Source of the DNA: Georgenia satyanarayanai
GTDB lineage: Bacteria; Actinomycetota; Actinomycetes; Actinomycetales; Actinomycetaceae
NCBI RefSeq assembly: GCF_900116375.1
Contig: NZ_UETB01000002.1
Span: 281,768-345,767 of the forward strand
Length of the DNA stretch: 64,000 bases
Direction: 5' to 3'
This document shows, in pieces, positions 38,602-49,972 of this stretch. Every line of letters begins with the position of its first letter. Position 1 is the stretch's first letter. The translations under genes and the position numbers were made by a program. Below the pieces are notes generated by a model. The model saw only the letters and a program-made list of their open reading frames with translations. It had not been told where the DNA came from and did not search any database.

Positions 38602-38640
38602 GGGTGGGTGGGGTGGGGGTGGGGGTGGGGGTGGGTGGGG
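38602..38640 (+). repeat. G-quadruplex-like run of eight G tracts
   Basis: Eight tracts of three to five G, each separated by a single T, end directly at the asd stop codon. This far exceeds the four-tract minimum for a quadruplex. The complementary C-rich strand is the 3' end of the asd transcript. Confidence 0.85.
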
Positions 38641-40985
<2,345 letters not shown>

Positions 40986-41117
40986 GAGAGGGCTCCGCTG
41001 GTTGGGTACAGGGGGAACCGGCCGGAGGGGCGCGGCCCCGAGAACGCAGCACAGTGTAGATCGATCTCAGATCTCGGTCATCTGCGTGTCCGCTGACTGG
41101 AAAGACTGTGCCAACGA

Positions 41118-41894
41118 TCACCCGCTGAGCACGTCCCAGCCCAGCCGCGCGACGAGGGCGAGGACGACGACGAGGAAGACCACCCGGACGAAGCCGCTGC
41201 CCCGCGCCACGGCCATCCGCGCGCCGAGGTACCCGCCGGTGAGGTTCGCTGCCCCCAGCGCCAGGCCCAGGCCCCACAGCACCGCACCGTGCGGCACGAA
41301 GAACATGAGCGCGCCCGCGTTCGTCGCGAAGTTGACGATCTTGGCCAGCGCGGAGGCCGGCAGGAACGCGTACCCGAGCACGGAGACGAGGCTGATGACG
41401 AGGAACGTGCCGGTCCCGGGCCCGAGCAGCCCGTCGTAGGCGCCGATTCCCAGGCCGAGCGACGCGGCCGCCAGGTGGTGTCCCCGCCCGCTCCACCGCA
41501 GGTCCGTCTGGGCGCCGATCCGCGGGCGGGCGATCGTCCAGCCGGCCACCCCGAGGAGGACGACGAGGATGATCGGGGTGAAGAGCTCGCCGGGGATCTG
41601 CGCGGCGAGCACCGCACCGCCGAAGGCACCGGCGAGCGCGGCCAGCGCCATGGGCGCCGCCGTGCGCAGGTCCGGGCCCACTCGCCGGTAGTAGGTGAGG
41701 GCGCTGACCGACGTCCCCATGATCGAGCCGACCTTGTTGGTCGCCAGCGCCTGGACCGGGCTGATGCCGGGGACGAGCAGGAGCGCCGGCAGCTGGATGA
41801 GGCCACCGCCCCCGACGACGGCGTCCACCCACCCGGCCGTGAAGCCGGCGAGGATCAGGAGGACGAGACCGAGGACGTCCAGCTCGAGGGGCAC
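41118..41894 (-). CDS. TSUP/TauE-SafE family membrane permease
   Basis: Protein of 258 residues with about eight membrane helices. Family marks are GFTAGWVDAVVGGGGLIQLPALL near the start and AYDGLLGPGTGTFLV in the middle, the two halves of the TSUP repeat. The family exports sulfite, sulfonates or organic acids; the substrate cannot be told. GTG at 41894 was chosen because CAGGAT, close to a -10 box, lies six bases upstream; GTG at 41912 would add six residues. Confidence 0.85.
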   Translation of the reverse strand: MPLELDVLGLVLLILAGFTAGWVDAVVGGGGLIQLPALLLVPGISPVQALATNKVGSIMGTSVSALTYYRRVGPDLRTAAPMALAALAGAFGGAVLAAQIPGELFTPIILVVLLGVAGWTIARPRIGAQTDLRWSGRGHHLAAASLGLGIGAYDGLLGPGTGTFLVISLVSVLGYAFLPASALAKIVNFATNAGALMFFVPHGAVLWGLGLALGAANLTGGYLGARMAVARGSGFVRVVFLVVVLALVARLGWDVLSG

Positions 41895-41945
41895 GCGCCC
41901 ATCCTGCCGCACGGTGCCTGCGAGGCCCGTGCGAGGACCGTGGGG

Positions 41946-42533
41946 TCAGGCCTCGCCGTCGGCGTGGAGGGCGTCGAACTGGGCGTCGGCGGCGACGTCG
42001 GCGGGCACGTCGAGACGCACGTGGGAGAGCACCGACAGCAGGGCGCGCAGCGCGGCAGCCGCGCGGTCACCCCAGTTGGACAGGTAGGAGAACTGCCACC
42101 ACCACAGCGCCTCGATGACGTTCCCCGCGCGGTGGTGGATGAGGCCGCGGCGCAGCGCGAGGGCAACCTCGGCGACGTCCGCGGACAGCATGCCGGAGAC
42201 GGAGACGTTGTCGACGAGCGGGTCGGGGACCTCGCGGTACTCGTCGAGGCCCTCGAAGACGTTCGCCAGACCGAGCCGGAGCGGGTCGGCGTCGGGCTCC
42301 TCGCCGTCGTCGGGCTCGAAGCGCTGCGGCGGGACGACGTCGGTGACGGCACCGAGGCGGGCGCCGGCGGCGCTGAGGTCGGAGAGCGCGAGGAGGAGCA
42401 GGGAGATGGCGAGGTCCGGGTGGCCGCCGGCGGCCACCTGGGTGACCGTCTCGAGGAAGCGCTCGGACTCGGCCGCCATCGCGCCGGCCAGGGCGTGGAG
42501 GTCGGCGACCTCCGCTGTCTCGTTCTCAGGCAT
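41946..42533 (-). CDS. DUF5063 protein
   Basis: Helical, acidic protein of 195 residues of the DUF5063 family, which sits next to recR in many actinobacteria and has no known function. Recognisable stretches are [27 protein letters not shown] and [26 protein letters not shown]. The ATG at 42533 lies inside recR, which it overlaps by eight bases, and a GGAGGAT ribosome site precedes it, so translation follows recR. A partner role with RecR or DnaX is only suggested by position. Confidence 0.85.
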   Translation of the reverse strand: MPENETAEVADLHALAGAMAAESERFLETVTQVAAGGHPDLAISLLLLALSDLSAAGARLGAVTDVVPPQRFEPDDGEEPDADPLRLGLANVFEGLDEYREVPDPLVDNVSVSGMLSADVAEVALALRRGLIHHRAGNVIEALWWWQFSYLSNWGDRAAAALRALLSVLSHVRLDVPADVAADAQFDALHADGEA

Positions 42534-43125
42534 CGATCCTCCTGCGTCCCTCGAAGGCCCGGCCCAGGGTGATCTCGTCCGCGTACTCGAGGTCCCCGCC
42601 CACGGGCAGCCCGGAGGCGAGCCGGGACACGGGGATCCCCATGCCGCGGAGCATGCGCGCGAGGTAGGTGGCGGTGGCCTCACCCTCGATGTTGGGGTCC
42701 GTGGCGAGGATGACCTCGGTGACCTCGCCGTCGGCCAGGCGGGTCATGAGCTCGCGGATGCGGAGGTTGTCCGGGCCGATGCCGTTGATCGGGTTGATGG
42801 CGCCGCCGAGCACGTGGTACTTCCCGCGGAACTCCCGGGTCCGCTCGATGGCGACGACGTCCTTGGCCTCCTCGACGACGCACAGGACGTCGTCGCTGCG
42901 GCGGGGGTCCAGGCAGATCCGGCAGCGGGTGCCCTCGGACACGTTGCCGCACACCTCGCAGAAGCGGACCTTGCTCTTGACCTCCGTGAGGACGTGCGCG
43001 AGCCGCTCGACGTCCGCGGCCTCTGCCGAGAGCACGTGGAACGCGATCCGCTGGGCGCTCTTGGGCCCGATCCCGGGGAGTCGACCGAGCTCGTCGATGA
43101 GGTCCTGCACCGCGCCTTCGTACAC
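42526..43125 (-). CDS. recR: Recombination protein RecR
   Basis: Forms the RecFOR gap-repair complex. The 199-residue protein has helix-hairpin-helix [15 protein letters not shown] at 16-30, a zinc finger with C56, C59, C68 and C71, and a Toprim domain ([31 protein letters not shown]). GTG at 43125 lies six bases after TACGCT, suggesting its own leaderless transcript besides read-through from dnaX. Confidence 0.97.
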   Translation of the reverse strand: MYEGAVQDLIDELGRLPGIGPKSAQRIAFHVLSAEAADVERLAHVLTEVKSKVRFCEVCGNVSEGTRCRICLDPRRSDDVLCVVEEAKDVVAIERTREFRGKYHVLGGAINPINGIGPDNLRIRELMTRLADGEVTEVILATDPNIEGEATATYLARMLRGMGIPVSRLASGLPVGGDLEYADEITLGRAFEGRRRIDA

Positions 43126-43131
43126 CTGGAC

Positions 43132-43137
43132 AGCGTA
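43132..43137 (-). promoter_or_regulatory. -10 box (TACGCT) of recR
   Basis: TACGCT ends six bases before the GTG at 43125. A dnaX-side hairpin lies immediately upstream. Confidence 0.5.
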
Positions 43138-43138
43138 C

Positions 43139-43163
43139 GTCCCCCCGGTGACACCGGGGGGAC
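43139..43163 (-). terminator. Hairpin between dnaX and recR
   Basis: GTCCCCCCGGTG and its complement around a single central base lie seven bases downstream of the dnaX stop. It probably ends or attenuates the dnaX transcript just before the recR promoter. Confidence 0.7.
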
Positions 43164-43170
43164 GGCGCGG

Positions 43171-45708
43171 CTACTCCTCGTGGATGATCGTCCCGCCGAG
43201 CATGCGCTCGATGAGGGGTGCCCCGACGAGCCCGGAGTGCTCGGCGTCCGGGTCGTCCATGCTCGGGACGTCGTCGGCGGGCGCGATCCGCGCGGCGGGC
43301 GCGGGGTCGGGGGCGCTGGGCGAGGACGGCGCACCACGCGGCGCCTCGGCCGGCCGCCCGTCGGGGCTCGCCCCGTCACGACGCGGAGCGGACGGCGACG
43401 GCGAGCCGGTGGGGGCTGGGGACGCGGCGGACTGCGGGGCCCGGGTGTCGGGGCCGACAGCTGGGGGCCGGGTGTCCGCGACTGGCTCGCCTCCCCAGGA
43501 GGAGGAGGCCGGCGGCTCGGGCGCGGGCTCAGCCCATGCGTCGGCGCCGGGGTCCGGCTCGGGCGCACCCCACGCGGTGGAGGCCACGGGCGCGGGGGCG
43601 GAGTAGGGCGCCTCCCCCTGCCTGCCGCCCTCGGCCGCCTGGCTGAGCACCGGCTCGATGCGCAGCTGGACGCCGAGCGTCTCGAGCAGCGCGCGCTGGA
43701 GGTGCTCGCTGTGGGAACCACTGCCGAAGGTGTGCGCGAGGCCGGAGGTGGCGAAGGCGAGGTGGAGCACCCCACCGGAGACCTCGCCGACCTGGGCGTT
43801 CTGGGACACGAGCGCCCACGTGGTGCGCTTGAAGCGCGCGAGGGTGGAGAGCACCTCGGGCCACCGGCGCCGGATGAGGTCGGCGTCCGCACCGGCCGGA
43901 GCGGGCGCAGCGCTCGCGCTCGGCGCGTCACCGCGGGCGGGGGTCGCGGGCGGACCCGACGCGGCGCCACCCCAGCCCGTGCCCGGCCGGGCCTCGGCCT
44001 GCTCGTGGCGCTCGTCAGGCTGAGGCGCGGAGGCGGCAGGACTCTCGGGCGCAGGGCTCTGCTCCCGCGCGGGTCCCGACCGCTGCTCGGTGGCCGCCGA
44101 CCGCTCGCGCGCGGGGTCGGGAGCCGGACGGGCGGACCCCTCCGCCTCACGGGGCTCCTCCTGCTGCGGGCGCTCGGCCCCAGCCTGACGCGCCGGCGCC
44201 TCCTGGGCCCCGGTCCTCGGCTCCTGCCGGGAGTCGCCCTCGTGGGAGCCGTCGGTGGGCTCCGGACGGGCCGGCGCCTGCGCGGGCCGGGGCGCGGGCT
44301 CCGCGGCGCTCTCGGTGGAAGCCGAGCTCGGCGCTCCCTGGTCGGACTCCGCCGCCGGGGTGGGCGCCGGTCGCGCGGCGGCGGGCGCCGGAGCGGCACG
44401 CCCAGGAGAGGACGCGGCCTCGGCAGGCGCCCCCGGAGCAGGTGCGGGCTGCGCGGGCTCGGCCTGCACGGGCGCCGCCGGAGCAGGCGCGGCCTGCACG
44501 GGCGGGGCCGGAGCGGGTGCCGGCTGAGCGGCCGGGGCTCCCCCACCACCGGAGAGGTGGCGCTCGATGCGGTCGAGGCGGGCGGCGTGACCGCGGGCGG
44601 CGTCGTCCGCGCCGGGCAGGAGCAGCCGCGCGCACATGAGCTCGAGCTGCAGGCGAGGGGAGGTCGCGCCGCTCATCTCGGTGAGGGCGTCGTTGACGAG
44701 GTCACCGGCGCGGCTGAGCTCGGCCGGACCCAGCTGCTGGGACTGGACCCGCATGCGCTCGAACTGGTCCGTGGGCAGCGTGCGCAGCACGGAGACGGCG
44801 TGCTCCCCGGACACGGCGATGACGACGAGGTCGCGGATCCGCTCGAGCAGGTCCTCGGCGAAGCGCCGCGGGTCGTGGCCCGAGTCGATGACCCGGTCCA
44901 CCACGCGGAAGAGGCTCGCGCCGTCGCGGGCCGCCAGGGCGTCCACGACGTCGTCGAGGAGGGTCGCGTGGGTGTAGCCGAGCAGGGCGACGGCGCGCTC
45001 GTAGCTGACCTCGCCGTCCTGGGCGCCGGCGATGAGCTGGTCGAGCACCGACAGGGAGTCACGCACCGAGCCGCCGCCCGCCCGGACGACGAGCGGCAGC
45101 ACGCCGGTGGCCACCCGTACACCCTCGGCCGTGCACAGCTCCTCGAGGTAGGACTGCAGGCGCTCGGGAGGCACGAGCCGGAAGGGGTAGTGGTGGGTGC
45201 GGGAGCGGATGGTCCCGATGACCTTCTCGGGCTCCGTCGTCGCGAAGACGAACTTCACGTGCGCCGGCGGCTCCTCGACCAGCTTGAGCAGGGCGTTGAA
45301 GCCCTGGCTGGTGACCATGTGGGCCTCGTCGATGATGAAGATCTTGTAGCGGTCGCGGGCGGGGGCGAAGGCTGCCCGCTCCCGCAGCTCGCGCGCGTCG
45401 TCGACACCGCCGTGCGACGCCGCGTCCATCTCGACGACGTCGAGCGAGCCGGCACCGCCGCGCGCGAGCTCGACACAGCTGGGGCAGACACCGCAGGGGG
45501 AGTCGGTCGGCCCCTCGGCACAGTTGAGGCAGCGCGCGAAGATGCGGGCCGACGTCGTCTTCCCGCAGCCGCGAGGGCCGGAGAAGAGGTAGGCGTGGGT
45601 GATGCGGTCCGAGCGCAGCGCGGCCCGCAGCGGGTCGGTGACGTGCTCCTGCCCGATGACGTCCGCAAAGGTCTCGGGGCGGTAGCGGCGGTACAGGGCG
45701 GTGCTCAC
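43171..45708 (-). CDS. dnaX: DNA polymerase III subunits gamma and tau
   Basis: Clamp-loader ATPase of 845 residues. Walker A GPRGCGKTT lies at 44-52, zinc ligands at C63, C72, C75 and C78, Walker B IFIIDEAHM near 127 and sensor 1 VFATTEPEKVI. Residues about 390-600 are a long Pro/Ala/Glu-rich linker, and a further Pro/Ala region follows the alpha-binding domain (about 620-690). I see no A-run slippery site for a gamma frameshift. GTG at 45708 lies six bases after TAGAGT. The SRP RNA gene lies just upstream, as in many actinobacteria. Confidence 0.97.
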   Translation of the reverse strand: MSTALYRRYRPETFADVIGQEHVTDPLRAALRSDRITHAYLFSGPRGCGKTTSARIFARCLNCAEGPTDSPCGVCPSCVELARGGAGSLDVVEMDAASHGGVDDARELRERAAFAPARDRYKIFIIDEAHMVTSQGFNALLKLVEEPPAHVKFVFATTEPEKVIGTIRSRTHHYPFRLVPPERLQSYLEELCTAEGVRVATGVLPLVVRAGGGSVRDSLSVLDQLIAGAQDGEVSYERAVALLGYTHATLLDDVVDALAARDGASLFRVVDRVIDSGHDPRRFAEDLLERIRDLVVIAVSGEHAVSVLRTLPTDQFERMRVQSQQLGPAELSRAGDLVNDALTEMSGATSPRLQLELMCARLLLPGADDAARGHAARLDRIERHLSGGGGAPAAQPAPAPAPPVQAAPAPAAPVQAEPAQPAPAPGAPAEAASSPGRAAPAPAAARPAPTPAAESDQGAPSSASTESAAEPAPRPAQAPARPEPTDGSHEGDSRQEPRTGAQEAPARQAGAERPQQEEPREAEGSARPAPDPARERSAATEQRSGPAREQSPAPESPAASAPQPDERHEQAEARPGTGWGGAASGPPATPARGDAPSASAAPAPAGADADLIRRRWPEVLSTLARFKRTTWALVSQNAQVGEVSGGVLHLAFATSGLAHTFGSGSHSEHLQRALLETLGVQLRIEPVLSQAAEGGRQGEAPYSAPAPVASTAWGAPEPDPGADAWAEPAPEPPASSSWGGEPVADTRPPAVGPDTRAPQSAASPAPTGSPSPSAPRRDGASPDGRPAEAPRGAPSSPSAPDPAPAARIAPADDVPSMDDPDAEHSGLVGAPLIERMLGGTIIHEE

Positions 45709-45714
45709 CCGACG

Positions 45715-45720
45715 ACTCTA
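45715..45720 (-). promoter_or_regulatory. -10 box (TAGAGT) of dnaX
   Basis: TAGAGT ends six bases before the dnaX GTG at 45708. Confidence 0.5.
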
Positions 45721-45762
45721 GGCGCCCGGGACCCTTCCTCGCGCCCCCCTGTGCAGACATGA

Positions 45763-45857
45763 GAGGACCCCTCGCGCACCCGCCAGAGCTCACCTGCCCT
45801 TGCTGCCTTCCGGCCCTGGGGGAGTTCAGTGAGGTGACGCCGCACGAGGGGTCGCCG
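45763..45857 (-). ncRNA. ffs: Signal recognition particle 4.5S RNA (small bacterial type)
   Basis: On the reverse strand the apical loop GGCCGGAAGGCAGCAAGGGC is the SRP domain IV core. Flanking strands (GACCCCTCGTGCGGC and GCGCGAGGGGTCC) close a long hairpin. Boundaries are approximate. It lies between dnaX and tRNA-Ser. Confidence 0.93.
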
Positions 45858-45969
45858 CCAAGTCTAACGGACGTCGCGGACCGGTCCACCCGCGGTCGCG
45901 GACGAGGGCCCGGATGAGGGATGGCGCACACCTGGGCGCCGGCGGTTCGATCCGGGGGCCGTCCTCGGG

Positions 45970-45975
45970 TACCCT
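45970..45975 (+). promoter_or_regulatory. Candidate -10 box (TACCCT) of tRNA-Ser(GGA)
   Basis: TACCCT lies ten bases before the tRNA 5' end. Confidence 0.4.
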
Positions 45976-45985
45976 CGATCCGCCA

Positions 45986-46070
45986 GGAGGATTCGCCTAG
46001 TGGCCTATGGCGCACGCTTGGAAAGCGTGTTGGGTTAACGCCCTCGGGGGTTCGAATCCCCCATCCTCCG
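45986..46070 (+). tRNA. tRNA-Ser (GGA)
   Basis: An 85-base class II tRNA: acceptor GGAGGAT pairs with ATCCTCC, anticodon loop TTGGAAA gives GGA, a long variable arm (TTGGGTTAACGCCCTC) follows and the T-loop is TTCGAAT. Discriminator G; CCA is not encoded. Confidence 0.97.
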
Positions 46071-46076
46071 CCCTGG

Positions 46077-46108
46077 AACGGGCCCGCCGGTGAGCCGGCG
46101 GGCCCGTT
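46077..46108 (+). terminator. Hairpin after tRNA-Ser(GGA)
   Basis: Perfect 14 bp arms 46077-46090 and 46095-46108 around TGAG, seven bases after the tRNA. Confidence 0.85.
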
Positions 46109-46137
46109 CGCCTCTCCCGGCCGGCTCGCTCGCGCCC

Positions 46138-46143
46138 TACTAT
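46138..46143 (+). promoter_or_regulatory. -10 box (TACTAT) of the gene at 46150
   Basis: TACTAT ends six bases before the GTG at 46150. Confidence 0.5.
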
Positions 46144-46149
46144 CGACTG

Positions 46150-46473
46150 GTGATCTTCAAGGCAGTCGGCGACGGCCGTCCCTACCCGGACCACGGTGTG
46201 GAGACCACCCGGGACTGGGCCGCGGTGGCACCGCGGCAGGTCCGGCTGGACGAGCTCGTCACCACCAAGCGCGAGCTCGACCTGCACCACCTCCTGGCGG
46301 AGGACTCCACCTTCTACGGCGACCTCTTCGCCCACGTGGTCTCCTGGCGCGGCGTCCTCTACCTCGAGGACGGCCTGCACCGGGCCCTGCGCGCGGCCCT
46401 CCAGCAGCGCCTCCACGTCCACGCCCGGGTGCTCGAGCTGGACGTCGACGGGACGGTCCTGTCCACCGGCTGA
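46150..46473 (+). CDS. Conserved small actinobacterial protein
   Basis: Protein of 107 residues: IFKAVGDGRPYPDHG, then RQVRLDELVTTKRELDLHHLLAEDSTFYGDLF and VVSWRGVLYLEDGLHRALRAALQQRLHVHARVLEL. I recall close relatives in many actinobacteria beside the LytR C-terminal-domain gene, sometimes labelled VapB-family antitoxin. I see no toxin partner here, and the conserved block looks more like a compact ParB/Srx-type fold than an antitoxin, though that is speculative. GTG at 46150 is supported by the TACTAT box. Confidence 0.8.
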   Translation: MIFKAVGDGRPYPDHGVETTRDWAAVAPRQVRLDELVTTKRELDLHHLLAEDSTFYGDLFAHVVSWRGVLYLEDGLHRALRAALQQRLHVHARVLELDVDGTVLSTG

Positions 46474-46531
46474 CCTTCCCGGACGCGCCGTCCGCGCCGT
46501 GACGGGTTCACGCCGCCACGCCCCCACGCAC

Positions 46532-46537
46532 TACCTT
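46532..46537 (+). promoter_or_regulatory. -10 box (TACCTT) of the LytR C-domain gene
   Basis: TACCTT ends seven bases before the GTG at 46545. Confidence 0.45.
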
Positions 46538-46544
46538 GGCCTCT

Positions 46545-47180
46545 GTGACGACTGACCCAGCCGAGGCCGCGCGCCGTCGTGCCGCCCGTCGCCGCCATCT
46601 CCAGCAGCGCCAGACCCTGATCTTCGGGATCCTCATCACCGCGATGCTCGCGGTGGCGCTGGTGGCCGCCGCGATGTGGGGCAACGTGGTCCCCTCCCCC
46701 TTCTCGCGCCCCTTCAGCTCCCCCGCGCCCACCGAGGCGGCCCGCTCGAGCGTGCCCTGCCCGCCCGCGGACGCGCTCCCGGCGCCTTACAGCGAGATCA
46801 CCGCGAACGTCTACAACGCGACGGACGAGACCGGTCTCGCCGCGCGCACCGCCAGCGGCCTGGCCCAGTACGGCGTCGTCATCTCCCAGGAGTCGAACTA
46901 CGGCGGCGACCTCGAGGGCGTCGCCAACATCGTCAGCGGGCCGCGCGGTCTGCAGGCCGCCTACACCGTCGCCCAGATCGTCCCCGGCTCCACGGTGACG
47001 CTGGACGGACGCGAGGACGCCACCATCGACGTCGTCCTCGGCGGGTCCTTCAGCGAGGTGCCGGCACCCGAGGAGACGGCCATCGACCCCGAGCAGCCCC
47101 TCCCGCCGCCGCCGGGCTGCACGCCCGTCACCGTCCCGAGCGACCCGGCCGAGGACGAGGAGGCGCCGGAGGAGGGCTGA
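46545..47180 (+). CDS. Membrane-anchored LytR C-terminal domain protein
   Basis: Protein of 211 residues: a basic N-terminus (RRRAARRRHLQQRQ), one membrane helix (LIFGILITAMLAVALVAAAMW), a Pro/Ser linker and an extracellular LytR_C-like domain starting near ITANVYNATDETGLAARTASGLAQYGV. It lacks the LytR-CpsA-Psr catalytic domain, so it is probably a regulator or scaffold of wall-polymer attachment rather than an enzyme. The tail is acidic and proline-rich. GTG at 46545 follows a TACCTT box; a TTG at 46536 would add three residues. Confidence 0.85.
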   Translation: MTTDPAEAARRRAARRRHLQQRQTLIFGILITAMLAVALVAAAMWGNVVPSPFSRPFSSPAPTEAARSSVPCPPADALPAPYSEITANVYNATDETGLAARTASGLAQYGVVISQESNYGGDLEGVANIVSGPRGLQAAYTVAQIVPGSTVTLDGREDATIDVVLGGSFSEVPAPEETAIDPEQPLPPPPGCTPVTVPSDPAEDEEAPEEG

Positions 47181-47321
47181 GCCCCCGCCGCCGTCCGCCG
47201 TCGCTGTTCTGATCCGAAGTCCGGGACACACTCACGACACGCCGGGACACGTGTCGGGCAAGCCCCACCCTGCGGCACTTCGTATCAGGACACTGCCAGG
47301 GACGGGTCTCGGTCCGTCCGC

Positions 47322-48623
47322 TCAGTCCCGGAGAGAGGCGTCCGGCACCGAGGCCGGGCTCGCCGGCTCCGCGCTGGTGCCGCGCCACCGGGCCAGGGCC
47401 CGCATGACGTGGTAGACCCCGAGAGCCGCGGCGGTCCCGAGCGCGATGCCCTCGAAGCGCAGGTCCCCGGCCACCCACGTGTAGTTCGCGATGCCGACGA
47501 TGAGGGCGATGGCGGCCGTCGTGAGGTTGACGGGGTCGGAGAAGTCGACCTTGGCCTGCACCCAGATGCGCGCACCGAGCACGCCGATCATCCCGTACAG
47601 GACGGTCGCGGCGCCGCCGAGGACACCCGCGGGGACGGTGTTGATGAGCTCGCCGAACTTCGGGGACATGCTGAGGACGAGCGCGACGACGGCGGCCACC
47701 CCGTAGGCGGCGGTCGAGTAGACGCGGGTCGCGGCCATGACGCCGATGTTCTCGGCGTAGGTCGTCGTGCCCGAGCCGCCGCCGGCGCCGGCGAGCGTCG
47801 TGGCCAGGCCGTCGGCGAGGAGCGCGCGGCCGGTCACGTCATCGAGGTTCTCGCCCGTCATCGCGGCGACGGACTTCACGTGGCCGATGTTCTCGGCGAT
47901 GAGGACGATGACGACGGGCACGAACAGGCCCATGAGGGACAGGTCGAAGCTCGGCGCGGTGAAGGTCGGCAGCCCGAACCAGGCCGCCTCGTCCACGCGC
48001 GTGAAGTCGACCTCCTCGCGCAGGACGGCGACGGCGTAGCCGGCGAGCACGCCGACGAGGATGGCGAGCCGCCCGAGGATCCCGCGGAACAGCACCGTGA
48101 CGAGGACGACGACGGCGATGGTCACCAGCGCCGTCGCCGGGGCCTGCTGCACGTTGTTCCAGGCGCTCGGCGCGAGGTTGAAGCCGATGAGGGCGACGAC
48201 GGTGCCCGTGACGATCGGGGGCATGACGACGTCGATCCACCGGGACCCGGCGACGTGGACGAGCAGCCCGACGAGCGCGAGGAGCACGCCGACGACGAGG
48301 ATGCCGCCCAGCGCGGCCGACATCCCGCCCACCTCGGTCGCCGCGCCGATGGGGGCGATGAACGCGAAGCTCGACCCGAGGTAGCTGGGCACGCGGTTGC
48401 GGGTGATGACGAGGAACAGGATGGTGCCGACGGCGGAGAAGAACAGCGTGGTGGACGGCGGGAAGCCCGTGATGAGCGGGACGAGAAAGGTCGCGCCGAA
48501 CATCGCGACGACGTGCTGGGCGCCGATCCCGATGGTGCGCGGCCAGCTGAGCCGCTCGCGGGGGCCGACCACCTCGCCCGGCCCGACTCGGACCCCGTCG
48601 CCGTGAACCGTCCAGATCGCCAT
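47322..48623 (-). CDS. Uracil permease (NCS2 family)
   Basis: Proton-coupled nucleobase transporter of 433 residues with about 14 membrane segments. Markers include QHVVAMFGATFLVPLITGFPPSTTLFFSA, SSFAFIAPI, the substrate-site stretch LIAENIGHVKSVAAMTGENL and GTTTYAENIGVMAATRVYS. These match UraA-type uracil carriers. Uracil phosphoribosyltransferase (upp, 53122) would use its product. ATG at 48623; TAGTCT at 48660-48665 is a possible -10. Confidence 0.9.
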   Translation of the reverse strand: MAIWTVHGDGVRVGPGEVVGPRERLSWPRTIGIGAQHVVAMFGATFLVPLITGFPPSTTLFFSAVGTILFLVITRNRVPSYLGSSFAFIAPIGAATEVGGMSAALGGILVVGVLLALVGLLVHVAGSRWIDVVMPPIVTGTVVALIGFNLAPSAWNNVQQAPATALVTIAVVVLVTVLFRGILGRLAILVGVLAGYAVAVLREEVDFTRVDEAAWFGLPTFTAPSFDLSLMGLFVPVVIVLIAENIGHVKSVAAMTGENLDDVTGRALLADGLATTLAGAGGGSGTTTYAENIGVMAATRVYSTAAYGVAAVVALVLSMSPKFGELINTVPAGVLGGAATVLYGMIGVLGARIWVQAKVDFSDPVNLTTAAIALIVGIANYTWVAGDLRFEGIALGTAAALGVYHVMRALARWRGTSAEPASPASVPDASLRD

Positions 48624-48659
48624 GTCCGTGCCCTTCCGCAGGTGTGTACGCCGCCGCGC

Positions 48660-48665
48660 AGACTA
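48660..48665 (-). promoter_or_regulatory. Candidate -10 box (TAGTCT) of the uracil permease gene
   Basis: TAGTCT lies 37 bases before the ATG at 48623 in the divergent gap. Confidence 0.35.
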
Positions 48666-48717
48666 GCGCCACCGCGGCCCCCGCCCCGGTCGTGTCCCAG
48701 CGTGCAATCCTTGGCGC

Positions 48718-49164
48718 GTGGACGACGGTCAGTGGCGCGCACCCGGGCGTGACGACGGCACGCCCCGCGCGGAGCCCTACGCCCCGGCCGGTCCTGCGGG
48801 GCCGGGGGGCGATCCCTACGGGGCCACGCGGGCGCCGTCGCCGTCCGTGACGCCGTCGTCGTCCGCGTTCGGCACGAGCGAGCGCCACCGCGACAGGGTG
48901 CTGAGCGGAGCCGGGTACGAGAGCCCCGCCTACCGCAACGACCGGGTCGCGGTCGCCGCGATGGTGCTCGGGGTCCTCGGGGTGGTCGTGCCGGGGCTGT
49001 GCCTGTTCGCCATCGCCCTGGGGCACCTGGGCCTGCACCGGCTGCGGACCTCCTACGACGGCGGTCGCGGCCTGGCGGTGGCCGCGCTGGCCCTCGGCTA
49101 CGCGATGACCGCAGTGTGGACAGGGCTGTTCCTCCTGTTCCTGTCCGCGCGGACACTCCTCTGA
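48718..49164 (+). CDS. DUF4190 membrane protein
   Basis: Protein of 148 residues: a Pro/Gly-rich cytoplasmic N-terminus (about 75 residues) and two membrane helices (VAVAAMVLGVLGVVVPGLCLFAIALGHLGLHR and LAVAALALGYAMTAVWTGLFLLFL) with the DUF4190 pattern around ALGHLGLHRLR. Function is unknown. GTG at 48718 follows AATCCT, a weak -10. Confidence 0.8.
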   Translation: MDDGQWRAPGRDDGTPRAEPYAPAGPAGPGGDPYGATRAPSPSVTPSSSAFGTSERHRDRVLSGAGYESPAYRNDRVAVAAMVLGVLGVVVPGLCLFAIALGHLGLHRLRTSYDGGRGLAVAALALGYAMTAVWTGLFLLFLSARTLL

Positions 49165-49183
49165 GCGAGCCGCGTCCCGCAGG

Positions 49184-49189
49184 TAACCT
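49184..49189 (+). promoter_or_regulatory. -10 box (TAACCT) of the amidotransferase gene
   Basis: TAACCT ends six bases before the GTG at 49196. Confidence 0.5.
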
Positions 49190-49195
49190 GCGGAC

Positions 49196-49927
49196 GTGAA
49201 GCCGTTCCTGCTCATCTCCACCCGCTCCGAGGACGACGCCGCCGACGCCGAGCACGCGTCGATGCTCGCGCTGGGCGGACTCGCCGAGGGCGAGCTCGAG
49301 TGGCTGCGGCTCGAGTCGGAGCCGCTGCCGGACCTCGACCTCGACGCCTACTCCGGCATCATCCTCGGCGGCAGCCCCTTCACCAGCTCGGTCCCCGACG
49401 AGCACAAGAGCGACACCCAGCGCCGTGTGGAGGCCGAGCTGAGCGGGCTGCTCGACGTGCTCGTCGAGCGGGACTTCCCGTTCTTCGGTGCCTGCTACGG
49501 CATCGGCACACTGGCGCGCCACATCGGCGGCGTCCTGGACGGCACCTACGCCGAGCCGATCAGCGCGCCGGTCATCACGCTGACCGACGAGGGCCGCGCC
49601 GACCCGGTCCTCGAGGGTCTGCCGACGTCCTTCCAGGCCTTCGTCGGGCACAAGGAGGCCTGCACGCACCTGCCGGAGAGCGCGGTCATCCTCGCCACCT
49701 CCGAGCACTGCCCGGTGCAGATGTTCCGGGTGCGCACCAACCTCTACGGCACCCAGTTCCACCCCGAGCTCACCCTCGAGGCGCTGGTCGAGCGGATGAC
49801 CGTCTACCGGCACGCCGGCTACTTCGACCCCGACGACTTCGACGCCGTCCACCGCGAGGTCGCGGCCGCCGACGTCTCGGCCGCCGGGAAGGTGCTGACG
49901 AACTTCGTCCAGCGCTACGCGCACTGA
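49196..49927 (+). CDS. Class I glutamine amidotransferase
   Basis: Protein of 243 residues with a GATase1 fold: oxyanion Gly in [10 protein letters not shown], nucleophile C100 in FFGACYGIG, and His-Glu in YGTQFHPE. No synthetase domain is attached. It resembles GMP-synthase-like amidotransferases that release ammonia or act on gamma-glutamyl compounds; the acceptor is unknown. GTG at 49196 lies six bases after TAACCT. Confidence 0.9.
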   Translation: MKPFLLISTRSEDDAADAEHASMLALGGLAEGELEWLRLESEPLPDLDLDAYSGIILGGSPFTSSVPDEHKSDTQRRVEAELSGLLDVLVERDFPFFGACYGIGTLARHIGGVLDGTYAEPISAPVITLTDEGRADPVLEGLPTSFQAFVGHKEACTHLPESAVILATSEHCPVQMFRVRTNLYGTQFHPELTLEALVERMTVYRHAGYFDPDDFDAVHREVAAADVSAAGKVLTNFVQRYAH

Positions 49928-49938
49928 GGAACGGCAAC

Positions 49939-49968
49939 GGCCCGGGCCCCCGCTGGGGGACCCGGGCC
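49939..49968. terminator. Hairpin between the amidotransferase and tRNA-Ser(CGA)
   Basis: GGCCCGGGCCCCC pairs with its complement (one bulged A) around a three-base loop, between convergent ends, and probably serves both transcripts. Confidence 0.75.
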
Positions 49969-49972
49969 GCGC

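Noticed and set aside
43171..45708. Programmed frameshift in dnaX for a gamma subunit
   Set aside because: No A-rich slippery heptamer followed by a hairpin is visible; the gene appears to make only the full-length product.
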